A stretch of 64,000 bases of DNA from positions 1 through 64,000 of the forward strand of contig CANPTH010000008.1 in NCBI GenBank assembly GCA_947576945.1, in the 5' to 3' direction. The position numbers were made by a program, and so were the translations under genes. The notes under the pieces were generated by a model. It had not been told where the DNA came from and did not search any database. It worked only from the letters and a program-made list of their open reading frames with translations. The stretch comes from an uncultured Lachnospiraceae bacterium (GTDB taxonomy: Bacteria; Bacillota; Clostridia; Lachnospirales; Lachnospiraceae). Position 1 is the stretch's first letter. Each line of letters opens with the position of its first letter. Shown in pieces: positions 41,979 through 51,083 of the stretch.

Positions 41979-43172
41979 ATGAATGTTTTGGTGATTAACT
42001 GCGGTTCTTCTTCCTTGAAGTATCAGCTGATCAACAGCGATTCGGAAGAGGTGCTGGCAAAAGGGTTATGCGAGAGGATCGGGATTGACGGCAGCGCGAT
42101 CGTACATCAGCCTGCAGGCGGTGAGAAGGTTAAGAGTGAGATAGATATGCCGAATCATACGAAGGCGGTACAGCTGGTGATTGAGAAGCTGACAGATCCT
42201 CAGGTGGGCGTGATCTCTTCCCTGGATGAGATCGACGCGGTGGGACATCGTATCGTACATGGCGGTGAGAAATTTGCCACTTCGGTGGTGTTGGATGATG
42301 AGGTTCTGGCCGCCATCGAACAGTGTAACGATCTGGCGCCGCTCCACAATCCGGCCAATCTGATCGGGATCAATTCCTGTAAGGAGATCATGCCGAATGT
42401 GCCGATGGTGGGCGTATTCGACACGGCGTTTCATCAGACGATGCCGAAGAAGGCATATCTGTATGGCCTGCCGTTGGACTATTATGAGAAGTATAAGGTA
42501 CGCCGCTATGGTTTCCATGGCACCAGCCACGATTTTGTTTCCAGGCGGGCTGCAGAACTGCTCGGTAAAGATATCAGGGATCTGAAGATCATCGTATGCC
42601 ATCTGGGCAACGGCGCTTCCGTATCAGCAGTGCAGTACGGCAAATCCGTGGATACTTCCATGGGCCTGACGCCGCTTGAGGGATTGATTATGGGTACGCG
42701 GTCCGGCGATCTGGACCCGGCGATCGTTACTTTTATCGCGCAGAAGGAAGGCGTCAGCGCAGAAGAAGTGATCAATACCTGCAATAAGAAGTCCGGCGTG
42801 CTGGGATTGTCCGGCGGTGTTTCCAGTGATTTCCGTGATCTGGGCGATGCGGCGCAGGCAGGCAATGAAGCGGCTAAGACGGCATTGGAGACTTACGGTT
42901 ACCGCGTCGGGAAATATATCGGCGCTTATGCGGCGGCCATGAATGGTGTTGATGCGATCGTGTTTACAGCCGGTGTGGGAGAGAATAACGCCATGGCGAG
43001 AGCAGAGGTCGGAAAATATATCGGCTATCTGGGAACCAATATCGATCCTGAGAAGAATAAACTGCGCGGAGAAGAGGTGATTCTGTCCGATGAAGGGGCC
43101 AGGGTTACCGTGATGGTGATTCCCACCAATGAAGAACTTGCAATTGCAAGAGAGACCGTGCGTCTGGTGTAA
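41979..43172 (+). CDS. ackA: Acetate kinase
   Basis: 397 residues from ATG 41979 (AAAGGGG ~9 bases upstream). The signatures '[16 protein letters not shown]' and '[24 protein letters not shown]' are present. 'RYGFHGTSH' holds the phosphate-binding and catalytic residues, and 'FTAGVGENN' lies near the end. It makes ATP and acetate from acetyl phosphate in fermentation. The usual partner pta (phosphotransacetylase) is not adjacent; proS lies upstream and an 81-bp-type repeat follows. Confidence 0.96.
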   Translation: MNVLVINCGSSSLKYQLINSDSEEVLAKGLCERIGIDGSAIVHQPAGGEKVKSEIDMPNHTKAVQLVIEKLTDPQVGVISSLDEIDAVGHRIVHGGEKFATSVVLDDEVLAAIEQCNDLAPLHNPANLIGINSCKEIMPNVPMVGVFDTAFHQTMPKKAYLYGLPLDYYEKYKVRRYGFHGTSHDFVSRRAAELLGKDIRDLKIIVCHLGNGASVSAVQYGKSVDTSMGLTPLEGLIMGTRSGDLDPAIVTFIAQKEGVSAEEVINTCNKKSGVLGLSGGVSSDFRDLGDAAQAGNEAAKTALETYGYRVGKYIGAYAAAMNGVDAIVFTAGVGENNAMARAEVGKYIGYLGTNIDPEKNKLRGEEVILSDEGARVTVMVIPTNEELAIARETVRLV

Positions 43173-43204
43173 TCATAAGATGTGCGGCCCGCTGAGCGGC
43201 AGAT

Positions 43205-43265
43205 TGCGAGACTTTCACAGCATGGATGGCCATGCGGCAGGTTGCGCATGATGGTGGTTTACTAT
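43205..43265 (-). repeat. 81-bp hairpin repeat, diverged copy 3 (inverted)
   Basis: Read on the minus strand it contains GTAAACCACCATCATGCG, a CCTGCCGCATGGCCATCC segment and a CTGTGAAAGTCTCGC part. These match the 15051/57907 copies with the GTCGGGCGGGCC hairpin deleted. It lies between ackA and the next small gene. Confidence 0.7.
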
Positions 43266-43277
43266 AAGGGGACCTTT

Positions 43278-43739
43278 ATGAGAGAACGGAAAAGAAAAAA
43301 GAAAGGTACGGGAAAAATTGTTTTTCTCAGCTTTTTCATATTAATATGCCTGATCGTTCTGGTCGTTTTGGTAAAGGGATCTTTTTCGGCAGACAAAATA
43401 ACGGACGGAATAAAATCTGCGGTGACCAGGAAAGTGACGGAAACGGTCATGGAGCAGGCTGTTCAGAAGGCATTGGAAAGTTCCGGTGATTCCCAGGCAG
43501 CCGAGAAGGCAAAGGAAATTGTGGGAAATATGGATGAATCGGATAAGAAAGAGGCGGAAGCGATTATTGAGAAGTATGCCGACAGCGAGACTTTATCCGA
43601 TTGTCTGGAGATTATGGGAGACGGTATCGACAGTGAGTCTGTTGCGGAAGTTAAGCAGTATCTTGAACAGAGCGTTTCCGACGAGGATATTCAGAAACTG
43701 CAGGAGTTGTATGAGAAATACGGCGGAGCGACGCCGTAG
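43278..43739 (+). CDS. Small membrane-anchored helical protein, unknown function
   Basis: 153 residues from ATG 43278 (AAGGGGA upstream; the track's start lies in the repeat). A Lys/Arg-rich N terminus ('RERKRKKKGTGK') precedes one membrane helix ('IVFLSFFILICLIVLVVLV'). About 110 mostly helical, charged residues follow ('EKAKEIVGNMDESDKKEAEAI', 'DEDIQKLQELYEKYG'). By the positive-inside rule the helical part is outside. No family recognised. A terminator follows at 43813. Confidence 0.7.
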   Translation: MRERKRKKKGTGKIVFLSFFILICLIVLVVLVKGSFSADKITDGIKSAVTRKVTETVMEQAVQKALESSGDSQAAEKAKEIVGNMDESDKKEAEAIIEKYADSETLSDCLEIMGDGIDSESVAEVKQYLEQSVSDEDIQKLQELYEKYGGATP

Positions 43740-43812
43740 GGATGGTTTCTGCAGCAGATAATGCAGCGATTCGTAAAAATAATAAATATGGCCCGAAATG
43801 ACCGGACAGCAA

Positions 43813-43848
43813 GAGGAGCTGCCGCAAATGATGCGGCGCTCCTTTTGT
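43813..43848 (+). terminator. Terminator after the small membrane protein gene
   Basis: AGGAGCTGCCGCA and TGCGGCGCTCCT form a long stem with one mismatch, followed by TTTTGTTG. Confidence 0.8.
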
Positions 43849-43930
43849 TGTCTGCAGGAAATGAATCTGTTTATATAAGGTTATGAAATGTGATGCGCTG
43901 CCGTGTTTATCCAGGGTTTGCAATAAAAGG

Positions 43931-43980
43931 TTGACAGACGTATACCTTTGCGGTAATATGTGTTTGAAAGGTAAACGATT
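43931..43980 (+). promoter_or_regulatory. Promoter and candidate BlaI operator
   Basis: TTGACA (43931) and TAATAT (43954) are 17 bases apart. GTATACCTTT before the -10 and AAAGGTAAAC after it form an inverted repeat around the -10 box, and GTATACC recurs at 43981. This is a good position for repression by the BlaI-type product of the next gene. Confidence 0.65.
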
Positions 43981-44030
43981 GTATACCAAAATTTGGCAGG
44001 AATGGCAGTATTTTCAGAAGGGAGGATAGG

Positions 44031-44402
44031 ATGGTCAGTTTATCGGACGGAGAATGGAAGATTATGAACAGGTTGTGGGAGAGCGGAGGGAGTACGATTA
44101 CCGGGCTGACGACCGATTTAGAGAAAGAGACGGGGTGGGATAAGCATATTATCATTACCATGCTGGGACGGATGGAGAAGAAGGAGGCTGTTGCGCACAG
44201 GCAGGGCGGCAGGGCTAAGGTCTTCTATCCGCTGGTATCCCGTGAGGAAGTTTCCATGCAGGAGACACGCGGTTTTCTGCAGAAGGTGTACCGGGGCAGC
44301 CTGGGTATGATGGTGAATGCCATGGTGACGGATCAGGCCTTGTCTGAGCAGGAGATTCAGGAACTGTACGATATTCTGGAGCAGGCAAGGAAGAGAGAAT
44401 GA
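44031..44402 (+). CDS. BlaI/MecI-family repressor
   Basis: 123 residues. The N-terminal winged helix ('LSDGEWKIMNRLWESGGSTITGLTTDLEKETGWDKHIIITMLGRM') is the BlaI/MecI DNA-binding domain, and a short C-terminal dimerisation helix follows. In this family the repressor is cleaved when a partner M56 metallopeptidase senses a signal, often a beta-lactam or cell-wall damage. The M56 gene follows 91 bases downstream. No beta-lactamase or PBP2a is nearby, so the regulon is unknown; self-regulation via the inverted repeat at 43940 is likely. Confidence 0.9.
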   Translation: MVSLSDGEWKIMNRLWESGGSTITGLTTDLEKETGWDKHIIITMLGRMEKKEAVAHRQGGRAKVFYPLVSREEVSMQETRGFLQKVYRGSLGMMVNAMVTDQALSEQEIQELYDILEQARKRE

Positions 44403-44493
44403 GGGTATACAGTATCTGTTTAAAGGAGAACAGGGTATACGGGTATGAGCCGCTTATAAAGTTGAAAACAGGCAGAATAAAGAGGGATATGTT

Positions 44494-46938
44494 ATGAAGG
44501 AGATTGTGATTACAGTTTCATTTTTAATTCTATGCATTATGCTGATCAGACATTTATTCAGGGGCAGGATCAGCAACAGGCTGCAGTATGCGCTGTGGCT
44601 GCTGGTGGCAGTACGGCTGATAGTTCCGATATCTGCGCAGATTTATCTTTCACTTGGAGAAATAGATGAATTTCGTATTATGGATCTGGTGAAAAGGCTG
44701 GAGGGAGATTACGGCGATATCACGGAACATCTGGAGCAGCCGTTGAGCTTCACGATGAATCTGGATTCCATGGGCGGTGCATGGATTGCAGAGAAAATGC
44801 TGGGAGAAGAAATATCGTATTTGGATGAAGCGGATGGCCCGACGAGTATATTCCTCGCCGGATCCGTCGGATTCACGTGGCTGGATCTTCTGCGGTGGAT
44901 CTGGTTTGGCGGTATGGGCGTGATGGCGGTGTGGATGGCGGCCGTTAATCTGCGGTTTTGCCGTAAGCTGCACAGGGAGCGGCGGAAATTTCTGCTGCCG
45001 GAAGGAGTGACGGGCAGGCTGCATTCGAAAGTCCTGGCAAGTCTGCGCAGAGGCAGGGTTTATACGTTGGAGGAACTGGTGTCTCCGTGCCTGTACGGAG
45101 TACCAGGGCTGGAAGCTGTCTACCTGCCGGAGGCTGTTACGCAGGAGGAAGACAGACTGTGCCACGTGCTTACCCACGAGATCTGCCATAAACGGCACGG
45201 CGATGGATTCTGGTCGCTGCTGCGCAATGCCCTTTTGGTATGTTATTGGTTCCATCCGTTGGTGTGGGTCGCGGCAGTGTTGTCCAGGAGAGACTGTGAA
45301 CTTGCCTGTGACGAGGGAGCGCTGCTGTTGCTGGGAGAGCAGGAGAGAATCAGTTATGGGAAGACTTTACTTTCTATTATAGCCGGCAGGGGAAAGCTTT
45401 CTGATTTTGCCTGTACGGCCACTACCATGACCGGATCAGGCAGAAGCGTGAAGGAACGGATCCGCTGTATTGCCGAGAAACCCAGAGTACTTGGTGCGGC
45501 GGCAGCAGCAGTGCTTATTCTGATTACGGCAGCGTCGCTGCTTGTCTTTACGAAGAGTCCGCAGTTTACCGGCGGTATATGGGACAGCGGAACGATCTAT
45601 GTAATGACGGAGGATAAGCGGATCATGCTGCCCGATTCCATAGCCGGGATCAGCGGATATACGGGGGAGGAGGGTAATCATAAGAATCTGATTGTTTATC
45701 AGGTTGCTTCCGACCAGGAGGTGGGCAGGTTCTGTACGGTTTCTTTCGAAGAAGCGGCAGCGCTGGTGGATGCAGGCCGGTCGGTGGTACCGCTTGGAAC
45801 CTACGGGAAGAACGGACAGCTTCGGGAGTATATGGGGCTTGCGGCCCAACAGGTGACGCAGCATGGGTATTTCCCGTCGGAAGAAGATGCGGTAGATACA
45901 GAGGATGGGGCGCCGCAAACAGAAACGAAACGTGAAAGCAGCATAAAACGCAGTGAGAAGGATCCCTTCGCTTTTGACGGCAGGACGGAGTGGGAAGAAG
46001 ACGAATCCTACGAGAGTGCGAAAAAGCCTTTTGCTTTTGATGGGAAAAATGAATGGGGTATAGAAGAACCGCAGCAGGTTGAGCAGGAAGCGGAACATGC
46101 ACAAAGCAGCGTAGCAGGAACGGACAGTAATATCGAGGAATCGACAACTTATATCATATCGGATGAAATGGCTGATCCGGACACGGCGGGCGAAGAGGCG
46201 GCGACTTATCTGCCGGAGGCGTCAAACCCTGAGGCGGACGGTTCCACGGTTTACCTGCCGGAGGAGCCGGGTACCGAAACAGACGGTTCCACGGTTTATC
46301 TGCCGGAGGAGACGATTACAACGACATACTATCCGTATAACACAGGTCTCACGGACTGTTATATTTATCTGACGGCCGATCATTCCAGGGTAAAAGATAG
46401 GGATCTGGAAGAAATGCGCTATATTGACGACGAGCTTAAAGCAGCTGCCGCAGCCGTGATTGTAACCGATATCAACCGGGATATCACGGAGAAGACTTTC
46501 GAGTCGCTGGCAGAACGGAAGACACAGTATCTGGGCGATGCTTCGGCAGTGGTAGCGTTGGTGAATACGCTGCCTTTCCCGGAAGGAATTTCCTATAAAG
46601 GAACGGAGCTTACCACCGCTGCATCCCGGAAGAAGTCCCTGCGTATTTTGTGTGACCTGACGGCATCGGAACAGGATATGCTGTATGTGAATCATGATGT
46701 GCTGCGTTTTGACGGGGTAATGCTTTTTGCTACGATAGAGAATCTGGAAGAATGTGTTTTCGCAGTGATGGGTGAGGATGGTTCTTTGCTGGAAGAGATG
46801 GTATATGACAGAGCGGAGCTGACAGAGTGGATCGGTGTGGAAAGTCTGTGGCAGGATCTGGAGGGGGAGAAGCTGCAGACGTGGCTTAAGGATCTGCACC
46901 AGCGTGTGCTCAAGAGCCTGTATTGGACTCTCGATTAA
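44494..46938 (+). CDS. BlaR1/M56-family metallopeptidase sensor with DUF4825-like C terminus
   Basis: 814 residues. The N-terminal membrane part contains the M56 zinc motif 'THEICHKRH' (HExxH near 228) and 'CELACDEGALLLLG' near 268, followed by another membrane helix at ~345. The external part has low-complexity repeats: two copies around 'PFAFDG...EW' and a 15-residue repeat of the form TVYLPEExxTETDGS (45-bp DNA unit near 46237). The C-terminal ~150 residues resemble DUF4825. Unlike BlaR1 there is no penicillin-binding domain, so the signal is unlikely to be a beta-lactam acylating it. It should inactivate the upstream BlaI-type repressor by proteolysis. Confidence 0.85.
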   Translation: MKEIVITVSFLILCIMLIRHLFRGRISNRLQYALWLLVAVRLIVPISAQIYLSLGEIDEFRIMDLVKRLEGDYGDITEHLEQPLSFTMNLDSMGGAWIAEKMLGEEISYLDEADGPTSIFLAGSVGFTWLDLLRWIWFGGMGVMAVWMAAVNLRFCRKLHRERRKFLLPEGVTGRLHSKVLASLRRGRVYTLEELVSPCLYGVPGLEAVYLPEAVTQEEDRLCHVLTHEICHKRHGDGFWSLLRNALLVCYWFHPLVWVAAVLSRRDCELACDEGALLLLGEQERISYGKTLLSIIAGRGKLSDFACTATTMTGSGRSVKERIRCIAEKPRVLGAAAAAVLILITAASLLVFTKSPQFTGGIWDSGTIYVMTEDKRIMLPDSIAGISGYTGEEGNHKNLIVYQVASDQEVGRFCTVSFEEAAALVDAGRSVVPLGTYGKNGQLREYMGLAAQQVTQHGYFPSEEDAVDTEDGAPQTETKRESSIKRSEKDPFAFDGRTEWEEDESYESAKKPFAFDGKNEWGIEEPQQVEQEAEHAQSSVAGTDSNIEESTTYIISDEMADPDTAGEEAATYLPEASNPEADGSTVYLPEEPGTETDGSTVYLPEETITTTYYPYNTGLTDCYIYLTADHSRVKDRDLEEMRYIDDELKAAAAAVIVTDINRDITEKTFESLAERKTQYLGDASAVVALVNTLPFPEGISYKGTELTTAASRKKSLRILCDLTASEQDMLYVNHDVLRFDGVMLFATIENLEECVFAVMGEDGSLLEEMVYDRAELTEWIGVESLWQDLEGEKLQTWLKDLHQRVLKSLYWTLD

Positions 46939-47238
46939 AAAATAAAGAAATTTTAAGAATTATGAAACTTTTTCTTAACCTGAGGACTCTAATATATAAG
47001 AATGAACACGTTCAGTTAGAATTTGCGGTGCAATGTAAGATATCTCTTTTAGAGAAGTTTTAAAGATTTCTCTGATATGATAAGATAGACTTCCATTTCT
47101 ATAGTATACTGACATGGTACCTTCAGTTGGCAGGAGAATCCATGTGTATGCCTTCATTAAAGAAAGGTAACCGGAGATTCAGGGAAGCGGAAGCTTGAGA
47201 GTTGGAACGTAAAATGAGGCACAAAAGAGGGGAAACAA
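46939..47238. other. AT-rich intergenic region
   Basis: About 300 bases with no supportable gene. A TGAACACGTTCA palindrome lies at ~47003, and several AT-rich promoter-like hexamers are present. The GAGGGG ribosome site of the next gene is at its right edge. Confidence 0.4.
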
Positions 47239-48492
47239 GTGGGACAGGTGCAGAGCAGACGACAGCAGGAGATTGAACTTTGGGAATTGTACCAGGGAGA
47301 AGGCAGGGGCGCTGAGAGAGGCAGGCACAAGCGAAATGCCGGCAGAGGCAGCCGGAACGGTGAATATGGAGGATCCGGGCGGAAAGCAGAGGCCGATAGA
47401 AACGACAGAAGGGCAAGCCAGAGAAGGGAAGCGGCCGGAAGCGGCAGAGAGGCAGGCCGGAGAAGGGAAGCAGCCGGAAGCGGCAGAGAGGCAGGCCGGA
47501 GAAGGGAAGCAGCCGGAAGCGGCCGGAGGCGGTCCGGAGAGAGCGGAAGGCGGGCGCAGACCGGAGAAGGCGGCAGCATAAGGTTGTATGAGATGGAGCG
47601 GAACGGATCGAAGCCAGGCAGCCGGACAGTCAGAACTGTGGACAGACACGCGGCCGGTACTATGCGGCAGTCTGGAAATGCCGCCAGAGCACAGCGTATG
47701 GGCCGGGCAAAAGATGTCTCCGGGATCAGTTATATTGGGGCTTCTCCGTATCGGGGCAATGCCCGTCCGGTACAGTCCATTAAGCGGCGGCGGGCACGGC
47801 GCAGAAGAGAGATTCTGAGTAAGTTAGTGATCGCTGTGCTTATGGTGACGTGTCTTGTTATGATTTATTATATAACCGGCGGGATCTACCGGATGACGCA
47901 CAAGAATAAAGAAGAAAAGCCGCTTCCCGTAACAGCGGAGCAGGCCTTCATTGATGACAGCAGCGATACCGGGATATCTCCGCCTGAAGTGATACAGGAT
48001 TTACTGGAAATTAATGAGTATTCCAGGCCGGGAGACAAGATGGGCAGGATCAGCAATATATTTGTCCACTATACGGCTAACCCTGGTACTTCAGCTGCGC
48101 AGAACAGAAGTTATTTTGCAAATCTGGCTGAGACACATGAACGGTCAGCCAGTGCGCACCTGATCATCGGTTATGACGGGGAGCTGATACAATGTATTCC
48201 CTTTGACGAACAGGCTTATGCAGTGATGACGAGGAATGAAGATTCCATATCGATCGAGTGCTGTTACCTGTCTGACGACGGCTCTTTTACTCAGGAAACA
48301 TATGATACATTGATACATACACTGGCATGGCTGGTGGACAAATTTGATCTGTCTGCAGAAGATATCTTAAGACATTATGACTGCGGCGGGAAGCTTTGTC
48401 CCCTGTATTATGCGGAAAATGAAAGTGCGTGGAACCAGCTGCGGCAGGATGTAGAGGCATATCTGGAACAGGCGAGGCAGGAGAAAGCATAA
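47239..48492 (+). CDS. Membrane-anchored N-acetylmuramoyl-L-alanine amidase with Arg-rich cytoplasmic tail
   Basis: 417 residues from GTG 47239 (GAGGGG 7 bases upstream). Residues 1-190 are extremely basic and of low complexity, including three copies of a 13-residue repeat around 'REAAGSGREAGRR'. One membrane helix follows ('LVIAVLMVTCLVMIYYI', ~193-210). The external Amidase_2 domain (~255-400) has zinc ligands in 'FVHYTANPGTSAAQN', 'ASAHLIIGYDGELIQCIPFDEQAYA' and 'RHYDCGGKLCPL'. It would cleave the peptide from the glycan strand of peptidoglycan. The long Arg/Gly/Ser cytoplasmic tail is unusual for the family and might bind nucleic acid or acidic partners (inference). Confidence 0.85.
   Translation: MGQVQSRRQQEIELWELYQGEGRGAERGRHKRNAGRGSRNGEYGGSGRKAEADRNDRRASQRREAAGSGREAGRRREAAGSGREAGRRREAAGSGRRRSGESGRRAQTGEGGSIRLYEMERNGSKPGSRTVRTVDRHAAGTMRQSGNAARAQRMGRAKDVSGISYIGASPYRGNARPVQSIKRRRARRRREILSKLVIAVLMVTCLVMIYYITGGIYRMTHKNKEEKPLPVTAEQAFIDDSSDTGISPPEVIQDLLEINEYSRPGDKMGRISNIFVHYTANPGTSAAQNRSYFANLAETHERSASAHLIIGYDGELIQCIPFDEQAYAVMTRNEDSISIECCYLSDDGSFTQETYDTLIHTLAWLVDKFDLSAEDILRHYDCGGKLCPLYYAENESAWNQLRQDVEAYLEQARQEKA
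47421..47524 (+). repeat. 39-bp tandem repeat within the amidase gene
   Basis: Units begin at 47421, 47460 and 47499 (third incomplete) with GAGAAGGGAAGC(A/G)GCCGG. A unit length divisible by three keeps the frame, so unit number can vary without loss of function. Confidence 0.85.
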
Positions 48493-48518
48493 AATATTGA
48501 CGGAAACATCTCAGATTG

Positions 48519-48555
48519 CAGACAATCAACCTTTGCGGCTGGTTGTCTGTTTTTT
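48519..48555 (+). terminator. Terminator after the amidase gene
   Basis: CAGACAATCA pairs with the TGGTTGTCTG side (one mismatch) and is followed by TTTTTT. Confidence 0.8.
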
Positions 48556-48639
48556 GGAGCGTTAGTTTACTTATCTCAAAATCAGAGCAATAAAAATCGA
48601 GAAGCCCCGTAAAACGACAGCTTCCCGACAAAAATAAAA

Positions 48640-48710
48640 AGCGGGTGATGGGAATCGAACCCACGTATCCAGCTTGGAAGGCTGGTGTTCTACCATTGAA
48701 CTACACCCGC
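48640..48710 (-). tRNA. tRNA-Gly (anticodon TCC)
   Basis: On the minus strand the sequence begins GCGGGTGTAGTTCAATGG and folds as a cloverleaf. The acceptor arm is GCGGGTG/CACCCGC. The anticodon stem CCAGC/GCTGG encloses CTTCCAA, giving TCC. The T-arm has GGTTCGATTCC. The discriminator is T and CCA is not encoded; a T-rich stretch follows. Confidence 0.95.
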
Positions 48711-48906
48711 ATGCTCATATATTTCTTACGAACAATTAACATATTAACACAGGAATTCGGAAAAGTCAATTCATGAAAAGTAACTAAATTTAACCAAATA
48801 TATCGCAAAATTTGAAAAAAACATAGAAAGACAGACATTACAATGATACAATATAAACAGCAGACAGGCCAGATACACATAACTGGGAAAGGGTGGTGCA
48901 GGGAAT

Positions 48907-49299
48907 ATGGATGTTGGGGGACAACAGACCACAGCGGATAGAAAGCACATTCTGATCGTAGATGATGATCCGGTTGCGCTTAAGACACTTCGGTATTTTT
49001 TACAGGAAAATTATAAGGTGACGCTGATCAGTTCCGGGAAGTCAGCGGTGGATTTTCTGACGAAATATACGCCGGATCTGATCCTGCTGGATTATTTGAT
49101 GCCTGTGCACAATGGCGCAGCCGTTCTGAAAGAGATTCAGAGTAAGGTAGAGACGAAGAATATTCCGGTTTTCTTCCTGACAGGGCAGACGGATGCAGAT
49201 ACGATCAGCGAGTGTCTTGCGCTGCATCCGGCAGGCTATCTTGTAAAGCCGGTGGCGAAAGCGGCTCTGCTTGCCAAGATGGAGGAAGTGCTGGGATGA
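48907..49299 (+). CDS. Single-domain response regulator
   Basis: 130 residues, receiver domain only. It has 'ILIVDDDPVALKTL', phospho-acceptor Asp in 'LILLDYLMPVHNG', Thr in 'FFLTGQT' and Lys in 'GYLVKPVAKAAL'. There is no output domain. The next gene, an Hpt protein, overlaps its stop by ATGA. The two could form part of a phosphorelay; no cognate hybrid kinase is adjacent. Confidence 0.92.
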   Translation: MDVGGQQTTADRKHILIVDDDPVALKTLRYFLQENYKVTLISSGKSAVDFLTKYTPDLILLDYLMPVHNGAAVLKEIQSKVETKNIPVFFLTGQTDADTISECLALHPAGYLVKPVAKAALLAKMEEVLG

Positions 49300-49898
49300 A
49301 GGGGATTGACATATCTGTGGGTTTGGAATATGCCGGGGATGATGAAGCGTTGTACCGGGAGATCCTGACAGAATATGCGGACTGTATCGAGGAACAGGCG
49401 CAGGCAATAGAACGTGCCGTGGCGGCAGAAGACATTGAGCGTTTTACGATAGAAGCCCATTCTTTGAAAAGCACTTCCAGAACCATTGGGGCGCAGGGAG
49501 TGTCCGAACAGGCGAGAGAACTGGAGGAATATGGAAAAAGATGTGAGTGGGCGAAGATCCGTGCCGGAATGCCGCAACTGCTGGCATCCTACAGAGGATT
49601 ACGTTCCGTGATCGTATCATATTGTGCGGATGAGCGGAACGAGGAGCAGGAGAAGCGTCCTCTGGATCGTGAGGCGGTGGAAGAACTTCTGGCGCAGCTT
49701 GCGGACAGTCTGGAAGCCTGGGATTCTGTCCGGGCGGAGGAGATCATTGCGGAACTTGCGCGGTATGATCTGGAAGAGGAGTCTGACCTGTACCGGAAGA
49801 ATCTGACTTTGGCAATGGGAAAGTTTGATTATGAGGGGTGCAGGGCCATTGTGATACAATGGCGTGCAGCCACACGTGTTATGAATAAGAAGGCATAG
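49296..49898 (+). CDS. Hpt-domain phosphotransfer protein
   Basis: 200 residues from ATG 49296, overlapping the receiver gene by 4 bases; the track's start lies inside that gene. The N-terminal ~110 residues form an Hpt four-helix bundle with the phospho-His in 'TIEAHSLKSTSRTIGAQGVSEQA'. The C-terminal ~80 residues ('VEELLAQLADSLEAWDSVRAEEIIAELARYDLE') form a further helical domain resembling the tails of clostridial hybrid kinases. A free-standing receiver plus Hpt pair is unusual. It sits directly before an AraC regulator, 5 bases away. Confidence 0.88.
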   Translation: MKGIDISVGLEYAGDDEALYREILTEYADCIEEQAQAIERAVAAEDIERFTIEAHSLKSTSRTIGAQGVSEQARELEEYGKRCEWAKIRAGMPQLLASYRGLRSVIVSYCADERNEEQEKRPLDREAVEELLAQLADSLEAWDSVRAEEIIAELARYDLEEESDLYRKNLTLAMGKFDYEGCRAIVIQWRAATRVMNKKA

Positions 49899-49903
49899 AA
49901 TTT

Positions 49904-50803
49904 ATGGAGAAGGCATATAAACTGGAATTTGCCGGAGAGCGGACAGGCAGCCTGTATGTGAACTGCTGCGGGCTTTCCCGAACGGAAGGCCTGCACAGCT
50001 TTGGACCGGCACTAAAACCTCATTATCTGGTTCATTATATATTGAGCGGCAAGGGAAGATTCTCTATCGGGGGTAAGGAATATCCATTGGAAGCTGGATA
50101 TGGATTTCTGATCACACCCGATGAGCTGGCATTCTATCAGGCAGACGAAAATGATCCGTGGACATATGTGTGGGTGGGTTTCAGCGGCACGCAGGCGGCG
50201 GAATATGTGAATAATATCGGGTTGTCTGTGAGACAGCCCGTTTTTCGGTCGGAGGATTCACAGCAGCTGTATCAGATCGTAAAGGATATGATGGAGCACA
50301 ACACTTTCGGGCTTTCCAATGATCTGCGCCGTAACGGGCAGCTGAGTATCTTTTTGTCCGTTATAGCGGAGGGGACAAGAGTGGAGGAAAAGAATGAAAC
50401 AGACCGGGCCAACACTTACGTCCGCAAGGCAATCTCTTTTATCCAGAGTAATTACTGCAATTCCATCAAGGTGACGGACGTGGCCAGGTATGTCTGTATC
50501 AACAGAAGCTATCTGTATACGCTTTTCCAGAATTCCATGGGGATGTCGCCGCAGCAGTTTTTGACGGCGTTTCGAATCACCAAGGCTACGGAACTGTTGC
50601 AGCTGACTTCACTTCCGATTGAGAGTATTGCACTGTCATGTGGTTATCATGATCCGCTGGTATTTACCAAGGCCTTCCGGCAGATGAAGAAGATGACGCC
50701 CACGGCCTATCGCAGGGAAATGCAGAAGGGGGAGACGAGACGCAATAAGGCGTATCTGAAAGAGGTGGAGGATTTTATCAATCAGATCAACAGCTTAAGA
50801 TAG
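49904..50803 (+). CDS. AraC-family transcriptional regulator
   Basis: 299 residues. The N-terminal cupin sugar-binding domain includes 'HYLVHYILSGKGRFSIGGKEYPLEAGYGFLITPDELAFYQAD'. The C-terminal double helix-turn-helix (~180-285) contains 'VTDVARYVCINRSYLYTLFQNSMGMSPQQFL' and 'ESIALSCGYHDPLVFTKAFRQMKKMTPTAYR'. It sits upstream of galK and galT and probably activates them or another sugar pathway, with an effector such as galactose or a galactoside. It is 5 bases after the Hpt gene, so all three are probably cotranscribed. Confidence 0.9.
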   Translation: MEKAYKLEFAGERTGSLYVNCCGLSRTEGLHSFGPALKPHYLVHYILSGKGRFSIGGKEYPLEAGYGFLITPDELAFYQADENDPWTYVWVGFSGTQAAEYVNNIGLSVRQPVFRSEDSQQLYQIVKDMMEHNTFGLSNDLRRNGQLSIFLSVIAEGTRVEEKNETDRANTYVRKAISFIQSNYCNSIKVTDVARYVCINRSYLYTLFQNSMGMSPQQFLTAFRITKATELLQLTSLPIESIALSCGYHDPLVFTKAFRQMKKMTPTAYRREMQKGETRRNKAYLKEVEDFINQINSLR

Positions 50804-50915
50804 TATTCACGAAAAAGGCAGATCGCATTTGTGCGGCGAAACCTTTGCAACATTTTGACAGGTTTGTGTAACAATGAGATATTTAAGTTATGCCGGCTTT
50901 TTTATATGATAACAA

Positions 50916-50987
50916 TACCTTCAATTAACAAAGACATATATACTTTAAAGCGGGATAATTTCAGTATTTTCCTGTTCACTGAGGGTA
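50916..50987 (+). repeat. Short relic of the TA-flanked MITE family upstream of galK
   Basis: The right edge is GTTCACTGAGGGTA, identical to the right end of the 273-bp element at 22824. The left edge TACCTTCAATTAACAAAG matches that element's left end with three changes. The 72 bases between TA borders would be an internally deleted, degraded copy. It lies about 100 bases upstream of galK, in the promoter region. Confidence 0.55.
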
Positions 50988-51083
50988 TAGTAAACGACAT
51001 AACATATTTGCAGTAGTTGAGAACAGTGGAAGCCGAAGACGGGAAGACTGTGGGACAGTGAATAAGAGAAGGAGGACATCTGA

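Noticed and set aside
47273-47581. 102-codon ORF in a second frame through the amidase tail
   Set aside because: It is open only because the 39-bp repeat keeps all frames in phase; there is no ribosome site, and the other frame leads into a conserved amidase domain.
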